Source of the DNA: Pseudomonas allokribbensis
GTDB taxonomy: Bacteria; Pseudomonadota; Gammaproteobacteria; Pseudomonadales; Pseudomonadaceae
Length of the DNA stretch: 64,000 nt
Assembly (NCBI RefSeq): GCF_014863605.1
Contig: NZ_CP062252.1
Location: forward strand, 5,743,501-5,807,500
Reading direction: 5' to 3'
Shown here piece after piece: positions 43,840 to 55,087 of the stretch. The notes beneath the pieces were generated by a model. That model worked only from the letters and a program-made list of their open reading frames with translations. It was not told the DNA's origin and made no database searches. The position numbers were made by a program, and so were the translations under genes. Within the stretch, counting starts at the first letter, position 1; the number at the start of each line of letters is the position of its first letter.

Positions 43840-43990
43840 AATGCCTGCTGAAAAGCCGGTCGGGTGTCGGTTTACAGACAGAGCGCTGTGCAAGGGCGCC
43901 TGCACAACTCATCGCACAACAGAGCCCCGTCTGCTGGAAGCAACGGCAACTCTGATTGCTCAAGTCACCCCACAAGGACGTTCATTATTG

Positions 43991-44422
43991 ATGCCCCAAT
44001 CCATTGGTTCTCACGTGAAATCAACTGGCCTGGCAGCCGCCTTGTGCCTTTGTCTTTCAGGATGCGTTGGAGCAATCGTATCGCTCCCGGAAAAGACAAC
44101 CGTCAAGACAGACGCTTACAAAGCACAAAGCTATCGGTCAATCACACCGCATATCAGCAGAACGGTCACGTCGACGCCTACACGGGAATGGTGCGGGATA
44201 ACCGTTTGGGCACTGATCATTCCGGTGCCATTGAAACTACCGGTGTGCACATCGTATTTCGAGCAGTCCTTCGGCAACGACGAATTCGGAAACGAAGCCG
44301 TTCTGCTCGACTCGCAACAAACGGTGCCATCCCCTTTCTACGCCTGCGGCCCATTCATGATGTTGGGACCGATCGTCCATGGTTACCAAGGCAATGCGCT
44401 TTGCGGTGTTTTTCCGAAATGA
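43991..44422 (+). CDS. Small putative lipoprotein
   Basis: 143 residues from the ATG at 43991, with a signal peptide and lipobox (LCLSGC). The mature part has paired cysteines (REWCGI, LPVCTSYF, FYACGPF, ALCGVF) and a hydrophobic middle (VWALIIPVPLKLPV). I do not recognise the family with certainty. AAGGACG lies somewhat far upstream. The frame is open further back to 43841 but that part lacks a plausible start and covers the region after a terminator. Confidence 0.65.
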   Translation: MPQSIGSHVKSTGLAAALCLCLSGCVGAIVSLPEKTTVKTDAYKAQSYRSITPHISRTVTSTPTREWCGITVWALIIPVPLKLPVCTSYFEQSFGNDEFGNEAVLLDSQQTVPSPFYACGPFMMLGPIVHGYQGNALCGVFPK

Positions 44423-44543
44423 TGGCGGATCTGTAACTGCCCCCCAACACTTGCCAACCCCAACCCCCACAGTGCTAAATCCCGCGCGACAACACCCTTC
44501 ACCGGCCGGATTTCGGTATTGAACCCCACGGGGAACCCAAGGA

Positions 44544-45719
44544 ATGGCGCTCCACATCCCGACTCTGCTGGTCGTCTCGGTCTTCGTTTTCTTGTTAATG
44601 GGCCTGTTGACCCTGCACGCCTGGTATCGCGAAACCCGTGAGCGGCCGCTGGCGTATCTGGGCTGCATGATGTTGCTGGCCGCGCTGGGCATGCTGTTGG
44701 TCAGTTGGCGGGGTAAAGGGGTCGATTTCATTCCGATCGTGATCGGCAATGTGATACTGCTGCTCAGTGCCGGGCTGAACTGGACGGCCATGCGGGTGTT
44801 TGTCGGTCGGGCGCCGTCAGTGCCGGGGATCGTGGGCGGTGCAATCATCTGGTTGACCCTGTGTCTGATCCCCGCGTTCTACAACGCGATGCCGGCCCGC
44901 GTTGTTGCGTATTCGCTGCTCGCGTTCGGCTATGGGCTGCTGACGGCAATGGAGCTCTGGCGCAGCCGCAAAAGTCTGGACGTTGCCTACACGCCCGCGC
45001 TGCTCCTGACGTTGTGGCACACCGCGTTCTACGGCATCAGAAGCCTGATCGATGAGGGTTTGCCGCTGGATCAATCGCGATCCGGCGTCGGCGATGGCGC
45101 GCACTTTTTCTCTTTCATGCTGTTCGAGTCGATGCTCTATGTGATCGGCATCGCCTACATGACGCTGGCGATGGTGAAGGAGCGCGCCGAACGGAAATTC
45201 AAGGCGGCTGCGCTGACCGATCCGTTGACGGGGATTGGCAATCGCCGGGCCTTTTTGCAGCAGGCCGAACAACTGCTGACCCTGGGCAAGCGCCGGACGG
45301 AAACGGCTGCATTGCTGCTCTGCGATCTCGATCACTTCAAGCGTCTTAACGATACCTTTGGCCATCCGGCCGGTGATCAGGCATTGATCGCCTTCAGTCG
45401 AGTGATGAGCAATCAGTTGCGTAAGGGTGACGCGTTTGGGCGTATCGGTGGCGAAGAGTTCGCCTGTCTGCTGACAGGCGCCGATGAACAGGTTGCCGTG
45501 CAAGTCGCCGAGCGGATTCGTGAGGCGTTTTCCGAACTGACGATTCTGGGAGCCGGCGTCCTCAGCGTCAGCATCGGCGTCGTGACGACACGGGAGTCGG
45601 GTTACGAACTGTCACGCCTGCTCTCGGAAGCCGACGAAGCGCTGTACGGCGCCAAGGATCGGGGACGCAACCGCGTGCAGACCTTGCGCAAACTGTACCT
45701 GAGCCTCACGGATAGCTGA
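44544..45719 (+). CDS. Membrane-bound diguanylate cyclase (GGDEF)
   Basis: 391 residues: about six N-terminal membrane helices (~1-210), then a GGDEF domain. The active-site signature is GGEEF, and RKGD five residues before it forms the inhibitory I-site, so product feedback control is expected. DPLTGIGNRRAF opens the domain. It makes cyclic di-GMP from two GTP. The membrane part is a sensor of unknown type. Its 3' end overlaps the convergent yfaP gene by 14 bases. Confidence 0.92.
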   Translation: MALHIPTLLVVSVFVFLLMGLLTLHAWYRETRERPLAYLGCMMLLAALGMLLVSWRGKGVDFIPIVIGNVILLLSAGLNWTAMRVFVGRAPSVPGIVGGAIIWLTLCLIPAFYNAMPARVVAYSLLAFGYGLLTAMELWRSRKSLDVAYTPALLLTLWHTAFYGIRSLIDEGLPLDQSRSGVGDGAHFFSFMLFESMLYVIGIAYMTLAMVKERAERKFKAAALTDPLTGIGNRRAFLQQAEQLLTLGKRRTETAALLLCDLDHFKRLNDTFGHPAGDQALIAFSRVMSNQLRKGDAFGRIGGEEFACLLTGADEQVAVQVAERIREAFSELTILGAGVLSVSIGVVTTRESGYELSRLLSEADEALYGAKDRGRNRVQTLRKLYLSLTDS

Positions 45720-46518
45720 ACGACTTCACCAGCGTCAACTCTCCCACCGCCCGCATCGGCACGATGAAAGTCTCCATCTTCTCGCTCGGCGTCCCTTCCT
45801 CGGTAATCACCGTCACCTGCGCCGTGGTCAGCGGCTGCACCGCCTCCTCCCCGCCCTCGTCATCACCGCGATAACCACCGCCGAAGTAGTTCACATACAC
45901 CAGATACTGCCCCTTGATCGGCGCCGGCATGGCGAAGATTTCCGGGCCGTAGCCAGTGGTCACGTCAACGTCCAATGCAGCGCCGTTGGGAGCGACGCGG
46001 TTGCCGTACCAGATGTGCGCGCCGTCCGGTGTGACCAGGTGCAAGTCGAGGTCGGTGCCGTCGCTGTCCCAGGACAGCAGCACGCGCAGTTTGGCCGGGG
46101 TGGCGCCGCCGCTGACGTTGAGGAATTGCGTGCGGTGGCGTTGCTGGCCGTCGGGGCTGCGGACTTCGACGCTGTTGCTGCCGTTGGGGAACGAGAACGG
46201 GCGGTCAAAGCGGCCGCTGTCGTCGATTTTCAGCGGCATGCTGACGCCGTTGACGATCAGCCGGCCGGGCTCTTTGTTTTTCGGTGTGGCTTTGATTTCG
46301 CCGCTGATGCGTGCGGTGTTGGCCTGACCGACCGGGGTGTTCACCGAGGAGGCCGGGTAGTTGACGGTCTGGCGGAAGCTTTCGCCTTCGCCCTCGGGTG
46401 CGCCGCTGCGCCAGCCGCCGATCGGGGTGTCGAGTTTGACGCTGTCGGCGGCCATCGCCATCGGCAATGCATTGAGCGCGCAGAGCAACAGCAAGACCTG
46501 TGGATAACGGAGTGTCAT
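45706..46518 (-). CDS. YfaP-like periplasmic protein (DUF2135), distal copy
   Basis: 270 residues with a signal peptide (cleavage near AMA-A). The beta-sandwich DUF2135 core is marked by LSWDSDGTDLDLHLVTPDG and YGPEIFAMPAPIKGQYLVYVNYFGG. It is the last gene of the yfa operon, four bases after yfaQ. A paralogue (55088-55879) lies at the head of the same operon and shares these motifs and the end LVKSF.Y / LVKTFNY. Role unknown; associated with the alpha-2-macroglobulin system in proteobacteria. Confidence 0.85.
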   Translation of the reverse strand: MTLRYPQVLLLLCALNALPMAMAADSVKLDTPIGGWRSGAPEGEGESFRQTVNYPASSVNTPVGQANTARISGEIKATPKNKEPGRLIVNGVSMPLKIDDSGRFDRPFSFPNGSNSVEVRSPDGQQRHRTQFLNVSGGATPAKLRVLLSWDSDGTDLDLHLVTPDGAHIWYGNRVAPNGAALDVDVTTGYGPEIFAMPAPIKGQYLVYVNYFGGGYRGDDEGGEEAVQPLTTAQVTVITEEGTPSEKMETFIVPMRAVGELTLVKSFSYP

Positions 46519-46521
46519 GGT

Positions 46522-48141
46522 CTATTCCAGCAAAAGGTGACGGGCGAGCCCTTCGATATAGGTTTCATCCTGGCCGTTGGGGTGTGCTTCAAAGGCCAGG
46601 TGCAGGTATTCGTGAGTCAGGTCGAGGCGATCCTGCAAAGTCAGCACGCCACGCACGTAGATGCGCTGACGTTCGCGGTCGACGAAGGGTCGCCCGAACG
46701 CGAGCTTGCAGACGGCGAAAGTGCTGACTTCGTTGTAGCCGGTTTCGCTTTCCAGCCTCGGACGCCAGCCGCGCCGCTGTTTTTGCAGCCAGTCTTGCGC
46801 AGCGGACAACGCTTCGCAGGACGCCACCGGGTTGTCCCAACGGCTGAGGCTCGCGCGGGGATAGGCGTGCAGCAGAATCGCGTCGTAGCGCTGGCCGGCA
46901 TTGGCTTGTTCGACGGCTTGCTGCCAGGCAAGTTTGTCGGGGCCAGGTTGATCGGAGTGATAGGTGACGGTGCTGCCGGCCAACACCAGATCTGCCGTCC
47001 ACGCCGCAATGCTGCGCGACTCGGCGGAGGCTGGACGCGGTGCGACCCGTTGGCGGGTGCTGCTGTCATCGATGCTCAGGCATTCGCCGTTGCGCGTGGC
47101 GTTTTGCAGCAGATACGTGCGGATTGCCACGGCCAATGCTTTGGCGGCTTCGGCGGGTTCGGGTTTGGCTTCACGCTCCAGCACACGGGCGACGTACTCT
47201 TCACGATCGAGCCGAGCAACAAGCTTGTCGTTGAGCAGAAACAGTTCGCCGTCGCTGTGGATATCCAGCGCATTGCCATTGGCGAATTCGACGCGGTAAT
47301 CACCCTGCAATGGGCCTGAGCCAGCAACGCGCTCACCCGACAGAACCCGCGAAACCGGATAACGCGAGAACAGTCCGACCTCAACGCAACGCCCCGCTTC
47401 TGCCGGCCAGGAAGAAGGCAACACCGTCGCCAACGCCGGGCCGTAATGCCGCAGAACCATCTGACTGGTGCCACGGCCACCGGCCCAGATCGGCGTGCCA
47501 TCCGCCGTCCAGCCGGCGAATCCGCCCTGGCGTGACTTAGAGTCCTGATCGCCGAGCCAGCTCCAGGTTTTCACCCGCAAGCGGCCGCCCAGTTCACCGA
47601 CGACATTGCCGTCCGCCGCGTTCAGCACCACGTCGAGCAGCACACGGCGCATCTGATCCTGAGCCGGCAACAAAGACAAAACCTTCAGCAAGTCAGCCAC
47701 GGAAACCCGAGTAGTCGGTTGCACCGATGGCAGGTCCAGCAACCACGACGGCGCCTGTCGCGCCTGCCAATAGGTTTTCCAATCGCCAGCGGTTATGCCC
47801 AACCGCGCCGGCTCGAAATACAGCCCGCAGGATTTCACCAGCGCCTGATCACGTTCGATCTTGCCGCCCGCGGTGCAGCAATAGACTTCTTCCTTCGACT
47901 GCCCGCGGCATTCATACGCCGGTTCTTGCGCGCCGGTATCCACCAGCCACGCGTAAACGAACATCTTCCACAGACTGCCCAGCGGCGTATCCAGAGACGA
48001 AGGCAGCGGCTCGCGAGCGGTCAGTTGCGTGGTGTTCAGCGACAGCAACTCGCCCTTGTAGGCCATGCGCAACGGTTCATCCTGCGCCGTCGCCAGCGCA
48101 GGAATCACACACATCAGCAGCCACAGCAGCGGCCGTGGCAT
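46522..48141 (-). CDS. YfaQ-like protein (DUF2300): PBP-like and SpoIID-like regions
   Basis: 539 residues with an N-terminal signal peptide (ends near ATAQ). Residues ~45-240 resemble a penicillin-binding/beta-lactamase fold: SLWK (Ser56, Lys59) sits where SxxK is expected, and KTW...GGFAGWTADGTPIWAGG (Lys191 on) resembles the KTG strand region of transpeptidases. Residues ~270-440 resemble SpoIID, an amidase enhancer/transglycosylase: EEYVARVLEREA...EAAKALAVAIRTYL. Both readings are mine from motif shape. The C-terminus (LTHEYLHLAF) has HEYLH, which could bind metal. The ATG at 48141 lies one base after the yfaS stop. Confidence 0.82.
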   Translation of the reverse strand: MPRPLLWLLMCVIPALATAQDEPLRMAYKGELLSLNTTQLTAREPLPSSLDTPLGSLWKMFVYAWLVDTGAQEPAYECRGQSKEEVYCCTAGGKIERDQALVKSCGLYFEPARLGITAGDWKTYWQARQAPSWLLDLPSVQPTTRVSVADLLKVLSLLPAQDQMRRVLLDVVLNAADGNVVGELGGRLRVKTWSWLGDQDSKSRQGGFAGWTADGTPIWAGGRGTSQMVLRHYGPALATVLPSSWPAEAGRCVEVGLFSRYPVSRVLSGERVAGSGPLQGDYRVEFANGNALDIHSDGELFLLNDKLVARLDREEYVARVLEREAKPEPAEAAKALAVAIRTYLLQNATRNGECLSIDDSSTRQRVAPRPASAESRSIAAWTADLVLAGSTVTYHSDQPGPDKLAWQQAVEQANAGQRYDAILLHAYPRASLSRWDNPVASCEALSAAQDWLQKQRRGWRPRLESETGYNEVSTFAVCKLAFGRPFVDRERQRIYVRGVLTLQDRLDLTHEYLHLAFEAHPNGQDETYIEGLARHLLLE

Positions 48142-48142
48142 G

Positions 48143-51100
48143 TCAGTTGACCGTGACCTGACCGAGGGCGGCTTTCGCTTCCTGGGCCTGATGCTGCGGC
48201 GCGTAGACCTGAGTGAAGCGCACCGGCGGCAGATTGAACTGGCCTTTCTGCGAGAACCGCACCAGATGCCGCAGACGCAATTCACCGCTCAGCGCATCCA
48301 CCGGCACCGCGTAGGCCAGTTGGCCCGGTTCGAAACGTGCTTTCTCCAGCGCGGTCGGCTCGGTGCCGTCCTTGCCCTGCAACTTGATGCCCCAGGTCGT
48401 GCGCTCGACATCCGCGCCCGGCGGCAGCGGCACTTCGAGCATGCCGTAGCGCAGCGGTTTCGGTGCCTTGCTGGTGAGGATCACTTCGTCCAGATACAGG
48501 CTGTCGCTGGACAGTGGTTTAGTACCGACCGGCTCCAGTTTGAAGGTAAAGGCTTCGTCACCCGGCACCAGACGCGACAGACGACGAGTGATGGTCACCG
48601 CCATCGGATCAACCGCCGGTTGCTGGGTCTGGAAGCTCAGCGCGGCACGCAACGGACGCTCCTGAGTACCCGACACCGTCAACACGCTCGGCACCGGCGC
48701 AGCACCTTGCCACGTCCAGAACATCTCGCCGGTCGCGCCGTAGTTTTTCTTCCAGCCTTCACCCGGTGCCAGCGCGATGGTCGGCGACGCCTGAGCGATG
48801 CTGCGTTGCAGCCAGGTCAGCGCCAGCGCGCGTTCGAGGGTCGATTGCTGCGGCAACAGGCGTTGCAGCAGCGCGTTCGCACGAGCCTGATCGAACGGTT
48901 GCAGCGACAGGTTCAATGCTTCGACAAACGGTTGAGAGCTGACGGCCAACCGCTGCTGCGCAGCGCCCAGTTGACGATTGAACGCATCCGGCAAAGCGAC
49001 TTTCGACTGGGTCGCCAGCGATGCGGTCAGGACCCGCGCCGCCGCCAGACCGAGCGCCGAATCCGGATCGCTCATCACCAGACTGTCTTCGCCGTCGTCC
49101 ATCAGGTTCGCGGCATTGCCTTCACCGGCCTTGGCCAGATCCTCCATCAAACCGCTGAGCAGCGTGTTGACCGGCAGGTGCATCTGTTTGGCGAACGACA
49201 GGATCAGCGCCCGTTGCAGCAACGGCGTATTCGGCGCCTGCTTGGCGTAGACCTCCAGTACCCGCTGCCAGTGTTCCGGCGGCAAGGTCAGCTCCAGCAC
49301 CTGACTGGCGTTCCAGTCGGCGTAATAGGCGTAAGCGGTTAGAAACGCATCCGGCTCACCGTCGAAGCCCCACCAGGTGAAGCTCGCCGACGGCCCGGCC
49401 ATTTGCACCAGACGCAGACGGCTGTTCTGCATGATCAGACGCAAGCGATCGCGGACCTGCGGGCTCGACGCCAGCGACGGATAAGCGATGCTCAGCGGCA
49501 GCAAGCGACTGGCGGTCTGTTCGACGCCGCCGTACGGATAGCTCAGCAGATCGTCGAGGGCCGAACGGAACAGCGCTTGCGGACTGTCATCCAGACGCAG
49601 GCGAATGTCGGTGGCGTCCGCCGGTAGAGTCAACGGCGTGTCGCCGCTGGCCACGTCGAGGCTCTGAGTCTGCGTCACTTGCCAGCCTTCACCGGTCGCG
49701 GTGAGGCGTACAGCGAGGGCGTCGGCGGTCTTGCCGTCCTGCACCAGCTCGGCTGTCCACTCGCCGGTAGCCAATGCAAACGCCGGCAGCGGCAGGTAGT
49801 TGATACCGTTGTTGAGGGTCACCGGCAGGCGCTGTTCGGCGCCGGCGTAGTGCGTCACCAGTTCAGCCTTGACCGGTTTCTCGGCCTGGCTGAAGGCGAA
49901 CACGCCGAGTTGCGGCTGATCGCCCTTGCGGAATTTGCTCGGCCCGCTCCACTTCAGGTACAGCGGTTTTTCCGAGCGGACGAACTGCTTCTTCTGCCCG
50001 ACCTGACCGTCGTCGGCGATCGCCCGCGCGGTGATGCGCCAGCGGGTCAGCGAGTCCGGCATCTTGAAGGTGAAACGGGTCTTGCCGTCGGCATCGGTCA
50101 GCAACTCTGGCTGCCACGCGGCGGTGTCGACGTCTTCGCGACGCGGCCGCTCCAGCACTTTCACCCCGCGTTCGCTGCGGTTGGCCTTGCCCGGTGCGCC
50201 GGGGCTGCCCGGCAATGCCACGTCGTAACTGATGAACGACAGGCTGGCGCTGGTACGCACGTTGTTGCGGCGCGGGTGATAGAAGAACTGGTCGATAGTC
50301 GGCGCGACTTCCGGTTGCAACGCGTAGACCATTTCATCCACGACGCTGACCGTCAGGTGCGCCGGCACTGCCTTGCCGGCGAACTGCGTGGTCAGGTCGA
50401 CCGTCACGGTATCGCCCGGCTGATAAGTCTCTTTGTCAGTTTTGATCGCCACGTCGATCTGCGGCGCGACGACCTTGATCCCGGCGTTCTGGAAGCTGTA
50501 CTGACCGCCCTTGGTGTAGAGCACGGAGAACGTCAGGTTCGGCGCGAAGTTGTCCTTCACCGGGATGCGTGCGCGGTATTGGGTGTCGCTGAGTTTTTCC
50601 AGTTTCAGCCAGTCGCCGCCCTTGGCCAGCAGCGCGGTGGCTTCGACCTTGTCGCGCTCCAGCGACAGCAGCGCATCGCTCACCGGCTCCGGGAACGTGA
50701 TCAGCGCCAGTGCTTCGTCGCCGGCCTTGTACTCGGGTTTGTCGAGGACGATTTCCACGGTGCCCGGCACCGCCTTGACGCCGTCGCCGGTGACCGAATG
50801 ACCGGTGCCACCGAGCACCCGGCCGAACTGATCCTTCAGCGACAGGTTGTAGGTCCCCGGACGATCAAACGTCACGCTGAAGCCTTTGTCTTTCGCCGCC
50901 AGTTTGCCTTCGCCGGTGGTCTGGTCTTCCAGACGCACCCAACTGTAGCTGCTCGGCACAACGGCCTGAGCCTGCACGCTGCCACCCTCGTTGGCGTAGC
51001 TGAATGCAACCTTGTCGCCCACCGCGCTGAAACGCTGCGGCGCAGTCAGGCGGAAGCTGGCGGCGCCACGGTCGATGAGGATTTCCTTGGTGGTCTTGAC

Positions 51101-52708
51101 CCGGTACGCCGCGCCATCGCTGGCGAACACGGTGAGCATGTAGCGGCTCGGTTTGTCAGCGGCTGGCAGGTCGAGGGTCGCGTTGCCTTTGCTGTCGGTG
51201 GTCAGTTCGGTGCTGGTCAGCTCCACCGGGAATTGCCCGAGGTATTGCAGCTCGTTGTCGACCATCGACAGTTGCTGGGCGCGCAGGCTCAGGGTCAATT
51301 TGGCGTTGGCCACTGGTTTACCGTCCGGGTACAGCAGCACCAGGCTGCCCTTCACCGGTTCGCCGGTGCGGTAATCCTGCTTGGCCAGATTCAGCGAGAT
51401 TTCGAAGTGCGGCTTGATGTACTCCGCCACACGGAACGCGCTGCTGTAGGCCTGATCCTTGTAGTTGAAACGCAGCTCATAACCACCGGCCACCGCGTTG
51501 TCCGGCAACTGGAAACGGCCCTGGGTGCCGGCCTTCGAATCGAGTTTCAGGTCGAGCCGCTGCAACTCGGTACCGGTCGCATCGAGCACGCTGACGTTGA
51601 CGTCCGCCGCGCCCGGCAACACCGAGTCCCGCGCGTTCTTGAATTCGCGGCCGACGATTTTCAGCGACACCCAATCGCCCGGGCGATACAGCGGCCGGTC
51701 GGTGAAGGCGTAGAGTTTGGTGTCGTAGATTTCGCTGTCGTAATAGAAGTTTTCCGAGACGAACACGCCGCCCTCTTCGTCCTCGCCAATGACGAACGAA
51801 CGCTCCGGGCTGACGTGTTTCAGGCGCAGCAAACCATCGGTGTCGGTGGCGCCGCTGCTCATCACGCCGAGGCCGTCGGTCCACAGCACATTGACCTTCG
51901 GCACCGAGTTGCCTTCGTGTTTGCGCGCGGCCCACACCAGCAACTCATCACCGGCAATCTTGCTCACCGCCACGGTGTTGGAAACGAACACCATGGTGGT
52001 CGCGCGGTACTTGCCGATCAGCGCTTCAACCAGGTACAGGCCCGGTTTCAGGTTGCCCAGCGGGATGTAGACGTTGCCCGGCGCGACGCTGACGAACTCG
52101 CTGGAAGAACCGGCCAGATTCACGCCTTCCGGCGGCTGGATCGGCTTGGCCTGCCACAGCGGATAACGGAACTGGCTGACCACCGGCAGACCCGGAATCA
52201 AGGCGAACTGCGGTTGCGCGTCGTACGGCGTCGGCGCGGCGATGGCGTTGCCCATCTTCAGCTCCGGCACTTCCTCGGTGACTTGCTGACGCGATTCGTA
52301 GGAGAACGCACGCTGCATCACCCGACGGGATTTGCGGTACCAGTTGTCCCACAGGTACGCGAGGGTATTCGACAGGCCTTCGCCCTTGAACTGGCCGTCG
52401 CTGACCACGCGGTGCAGGTTCTTCTGGCGCTTGAGGAAGTCCAGCGGCTTGTCGATCTTGTACACGCGAATGTCGGCGCCGCCGTACGGTTCCATGCGGA
52501 AACGACGGTAGTCACGGCCCGGCGCTTCGAGGCGCACAACCGCCTGTTCGTCGCTGGCGAAACTGCTGTCGGCCAGCAGGAAGAAGCTTTCACCGGAGAC
52601 CGGCGTGTAGCCGCTTGGCTCGACGGAGTCTTCGGCATTCACTGCCGAAAACGGCAGGACTAACAGCAACAGAAAAGGCAGTAAACGCAGCATGCGGGCA
52701 CCGGTCAT
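48143..52708 (-). CDS. Alpha-2-macroglobulin family protein, YfaS type without thioester
   Basis: 1521 residues with a signal peptide ([16 protein letters not shown]). Repeated macroglobulin (MG) beta domains fill the N-terminal two-thirds; a bait-like region precedes ...[18 protein letters not shown], and an alpha/alpha toroid follows. In the position of the thioester CxEQ the protein has YPYGGVEQT, so the reactive Cys is missing, as is usual for YfaS in contrast to the other E. coli A2M, YfhM. It is thus unlikely to trap proteases covalently. The ATG at 52708 overlaps the yfaT stop (ATGA); an ATG at 52693 is possible. Confidence 0.92.
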   Translation of the reverse strand: MTGARMLRLLPFLLLLVLPFSAVNAEDSVEPSGYTPVSGESFFLLADSSFASDEQAVVRLEAPGRDYRRFRMEPYGGADIRVYKIDKPLDFLKRQKNLHRVVSDGQFKGEGLSNTLAYLWDNWYRKSRRVMQRAFSYESRQQVTEEVPELKMGNAIAAPTPYDAQPQFALIPGLPVVSQFRYPLWQAKPIQPPEGVNLAGSSSEFVSVAPGNVYIPLGNLKPGLYLVEALIGKYRATTMVFVSNTVAVSKIAGDELLVWAARKHEGNSVPKVNVLWTDGLGVMSSGATDTDGLLRLKHVSPERSFVIGEDEEGGVFVSENFYYDSEIYDTKLYAFTDRPLYRPGDWVSLKIVGREFKNARDSVLPGAADVNVSVLDATGTELQRLDLKLDSKAGTQGRFQLPDNAVAGGYELRFNYKDQAYSSAFRVAEYIKPHFEISLNLAKQDYRTGEPVKGSLVLLYPDGKPVANAKLTLSLRAQQLSMVDNELQYLGQFPVELTSTELTTDSKGNATLDLPAADKPSRYMLTVFASDGAAYRVKTTKEILIDRGAASFRLTAPQRFSAVGDKVAFSYANEGGSVQAQAVVPSSYSWVRLEDQTTGEGKLAAKDKGFSVTFDRPGTYNLSLKDQFGRVLGGTGHSVTGDGVKAVPGTVEIVLDKPEYKAGDEALALITFPEPVSDALLSLERDKVEATALLAKGGDWLKLEKLSDTQYRARIPVKDNFAPNLTFSVLYTKGGQYSFQNAGIKVVAPQIDVAIKTDKETYQPGDTVTVDLTTQFAGKAVPAHLTVSVVDEMVYALQPEVAPTIDQFFYHPRRNNVRTSASLSFISYDVALPGSPGAPGKANRSERGVKVLERPRREDVDTAAWQPELLTDADGKTRFTFKMPDSLTRWRITARAIADDGQVGQKKQFVRSEKPLYLKWSGPSKFRKGDQPQLGVFAFSQAEKPVKAELVTHYAGAEQRLPVTLNNGINYLPLPAFALATGEWTAELVQDGKTADALAVRLTATGEGWQVTQTQSLDVASGDTPLTLPADATDIRLRLDDSPQALFRSALDDLLSYPYGGVEQTASRLLPLSIAYPSLASSPQVRDRLRLIMQNSRLRLVQMAGPSASFTWWGFDGEPDAFLTAYAYYADWNASQVLELTLPPEHWQRVLEVYAKQAPNTPLLQRALILSFAKQMHLPVNTLLSGLMEDLAKAGEGNAANLMDDGEDSLVMSDPDSALGLAAARVLTASLATQSKVALPDAFNRQLGAAQQRLAVSSQPFVEALNLSLQPFDQARANALLQRLLPQQSTLERALALTWLQRSIAQASPTIALAPGEGWKKNYGATGEMFWTWQGAAPVPSVLTVSGTQERPLRAALSFQTQQPAVDPMAVTITRRLSRLVPGDEAFTFKLEPVGTKPLSSDSLYLDEVILTSKAPKPLRYGMLEVPLPPGADVERTTWGIKLQGKDGTEPTALEKARFEPGQLAYAVPVDALSGELRLRHLVRFSQKGQFNLPPVRFTQVYAPQHQAQEAKAALGQVTVN

Positions 52709-53343
52709 TGGGAGAGGAAGTTCAGTCGATAGACGCCGATGAAGTTGGGGTTGGCTGCGTCGGGTATCCATCGGGTGTCCTTCCATGTCGTGAGTTGCTG
52801 CAGGCTTGCCGAACGCATGCCGTTGTCAGTGGGGGTGGTCGTGCCGGTGTGATAGGCGATGTAACGGCCCATCCAGATCATCAGGTGCTGGTCGTCGCCC
52901 TGATCGAAAAACATCAGATCGCCGGGCCGTGCCTGAGACACGTCGCGGCCGATCAGATGGCTGTTGAACTGAATCAGTTTGATCGCGTTGACGTAGGGCC
53001 CGACCTTGCCGCCGCCCTGTTGCCATTGCTGGGCAAACTTGCGTTGCTCGTCGCTCAACGCCAGCTCCGGCGGCAGGTAGCGGTTGGACACGCCATTGCT
53101 GCGCAGCCATTTGTCGTCATGGACTTTCAGCGCTTCGTTGGCGGCGAAACGCACCAGCCCGGCGCAGTCCTGCTGATACCAGCGCGGGCTCGGGCCTTTG
53201 CTCAACTGTTCCTGAGCGATGCGCACGAACCAGGCACGAAAGACCTGGGACTGCGCAGGATCGAGCGCCGGCGCTTCAACCGCTCGGGCACCCGCGCTCA
53301 GTAACAGCGCGAGCAAGCCGAGGCTGCGGATCAATCCAGTCAC
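52705..53343 (-). CDS. YfaT-like protein (DUF1175) with NlpC/P60-like signature
   Basis: 212 residues from a GTG at 53343 that overlaps the preceding stop as GTGA. Signal peptide ends near GARA. The segment DCAGLVRF (Cys60), [10 protein letters not shown] and [15 protein letters not shown] (His153) follow the order and spacing of NlpC/P60 cysteine peptidases, which cut cell-wall peptides. DUF1175 itself has no assigned activity, so a peptidoglycan or protein hydrolase role is inference. It lies between yfaA and yfaS in the operon. Confidence 0.85.
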   Translation of the reverse strand: MTGLIRSLGLLALLLSAGARAVEAPALDPAQSQVFRAWFVRIAQEQLSKGPSPRWYQQDCAGLVRFAANEALKVHDDKWLRSNGVSNRYLPPELALSDEQRKFAQQWQQGGGKVGPYVNAIKLIQFNSHLIGRDVSQARPGDLMFFDQGDDQHLMIWMGRYIAYHTGTTTPTDNGMRSASLQQLTTWKDTRWIPDAANPNFIGVYRLNFLSQ

Positions 53344-55073
53344 AGCGCTTTCCACTCCAGCGGCAGCCATTGCCAGTGACCGTCGGGCTCACTGCCTTCC
53401 GGCAACGTCAGGGCGTATTTGCCGTAACCGCCGAGGGTGCGCAGTTTCGGGATCAGGTAGGTTTGCGCGGCGTTGTAGAACACCGGCTCCATGTCCTGCG
53501 GCAGGCTGTCGAGGGTTTCCTGCTGCATCAGTTGCGCCATCGAGTCCGGACCAAAGTAGATCGGCATCAGCACGTCTTTGGGCAGCACATCGGCCATCGG
53601 CGGGAAGCGTTTGTCGAGGGTGCCGAGGGCCTTGTCGACCAGTTTGTCGTCGAGGGAAAACAGCAGCGTCGAACCGTGGCGTGCCAGGCTGACTTTCATG
53701 AAAGCCTTGCCGGTGATCGCGTCCGGGTTCTCGGCATCCTTGGCCGCGTAAGGGCCGAAGTTGGAGCTGACCTGACGCTGCCAGAGGTGGCTCTGACCTT
53801 CCTGTTTTTCCACCACCGGGAACGCGTGCTCATCGACGTTGCCTTCATAGGCACCGACCATCGAATCGAACAACGTGCCGATATCGCCGTCGAGCTTGCC
53901 GCTGTCCTCGTCCTTCAGACTGGCCACCAGCAACGGCGTGTACAGCCGCGAATCGGCATACCAGCACAGGCCCGCCGCGCCGGCCACGTGTTCGGTAAGT
54001 GTCTGCGCCACCGCTTCTTCGGCGCCGAGTTTCACCAGCAACGGTTTCTGCGGCTCGGCAGCTACCGGCAAGGTCACGCAGGCACTGGCACCCAGCGGCA
54101 TGGCTTGCCAGACCGGTTTGAAATCGAAGTCCGGCTGGTTCTCCAGTTCATCCATGGCGAGGAAGCTGTGCCAGCCCTTGTCGTCCATGTCGAAACGCAG
54201 GCCGGCGAAGTTCGGGATGAAGCGCTGGTAACCCATGGCGAGGACGCTGGAATTGACCGACAGACGCTGTTTGGTTTCAGGTGTTTTAGCTGGCAGCCCG
54301 AACGCTTCGGGGAACAGTTTTTCGCCATTGAGCAGCGCCGCCAGCGCTTGTGGCGAAACATGGCCAGACTCTTCAGAGGCGCCACTTTCAGGGTCGTAGA
54401 ATTTGGTCGGGTTGGAAAGCACCACCAGTTTGTCGCCACGGGAAGCGAACAACAGTGATTTGCTGGCGTTGTAGGTCAGTTGATACAGCGGCACCTCGTC
54501 ACTGCCGACTTTCAGGGTGCTCAACACGCTCAGTTGCGAATCATCCAGCGCGACTTTCGCCAGCGGCTCCAGCAGCTTGGCCAGTCCGCCGCGATCCATC
54601 ACCAACAGGAAATCCTTCAGACGACCATCGGCGCCACGCCACAACGCCACGTCTGCCGGTTGATCGAAGAGTTGCTCAATGAGGCTGTCCTGCAGCTTCA
54701 GGTCATGCTCGTAAATGATCCGCCGCAGACTGCCGATCAGCCCGAGGCGATCAGCATGAGTCTCGTAATAGAAGACGAAATCCTCGGTGAGCGTGGCCTT
54801 GAGGAACGGTACTGTCAGCAGGTCCTTGGGCAACTGGCTCAGGGAGCGGGTTTCCAGCAGCGCGTCCGGGCGGCTCAGGCCGAGCTTGTCGCTGGCCAGC
54901 GCAGCCGCAGGCAGCTTGGGCTTGTGCATCAGCCAGCCGAGCCCGCCCGCCACGCCGGCCACCAGGCACAGCCCGACCACCAGCAACGGCCAGCGCCGGG
55001 AGGGTTTGCCGGCAGGCGTTACGGCGGCCGGTGTAGCAGTGTTATCGCTCATCTTTCCAGAACCCGAGTTCAT
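53340..55073 (-). CDS. YfaA-like protein (DUF2138)
   Basis: 577 residues with a short cytoplasmic N-terminus and one membrane helix ([22 protein letters not shown], residues ~28-49), so it is anchored in the inner membrane with a large periplasmic part. [21 protein letters not shown] and the [13 protein letters not shown] region are typical of the DUF2138 family. Function unknown; always linked to yfaT-S-Q-P. ATG codons at 55073 and 55052 are both possible and neither has a good ribosome binding site. Its stop overlaps the yfaT start. Confidence 0.85.
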   Translation of the reverse strand: MNSGSGKMSDNTATPAAVTPAGKPSRRWPLLVVGLCLVAGVAGGLGWLMHKPKLPAAALASDKLGLSRPDALLETRSLSQLPKDLLTVPFLKATLTEDFVFYYETHADRLGLIGSLRRIIYEHDLKLQDSLIEQLFDQPADVALWRGADGRLKDFLLVMDRGGLAKLLEPLAKVALDDSQLSVLSTLKVGSDEVPLYQLTYNASKSLLFASRGDKLVVLSNPTKFYDPESGASEESGHVSPQALAALLNGEKLFPEAFGLPAKTPETKQRLSVNSSVLAMGYQRFIPNFAGLRFDMDDKGWHSFLAMDELENQPDFDFKPVWQAMPLGASACVTLPVAAEPQKPLLVKLGAEEAVAQTLTEHVAGAAGLCWYADSRLYTPLLVASLKDEDSGKLDGDIGTLFDSMVGAYEGNVDEHAFPVVEKQEGQSHLWQRQVSSNFGPYAAKDAENPDAITGKAFMKVSLARHGSTLLFSLDDKLVDKALGTLDKRFPPMADVLPKDVLMPIYFGPDSMAQLMQQETLDSLPQDMEPVFYNAAQTYLIPKLRTLGGYGKYALTLPEGSEPDGHWQWLPLEWKAL

Positions 55074-55087
55074 CCGTGGCGGGATGC

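Noticed and set aside
49679..52663. A 994-codon open frame on the plus strand
   Set aside because: It mirrors the strongly supported yfaS gene on the other strand; the His/Arg/Gln-rich product is typical of antisense frames in high-GC DNA.
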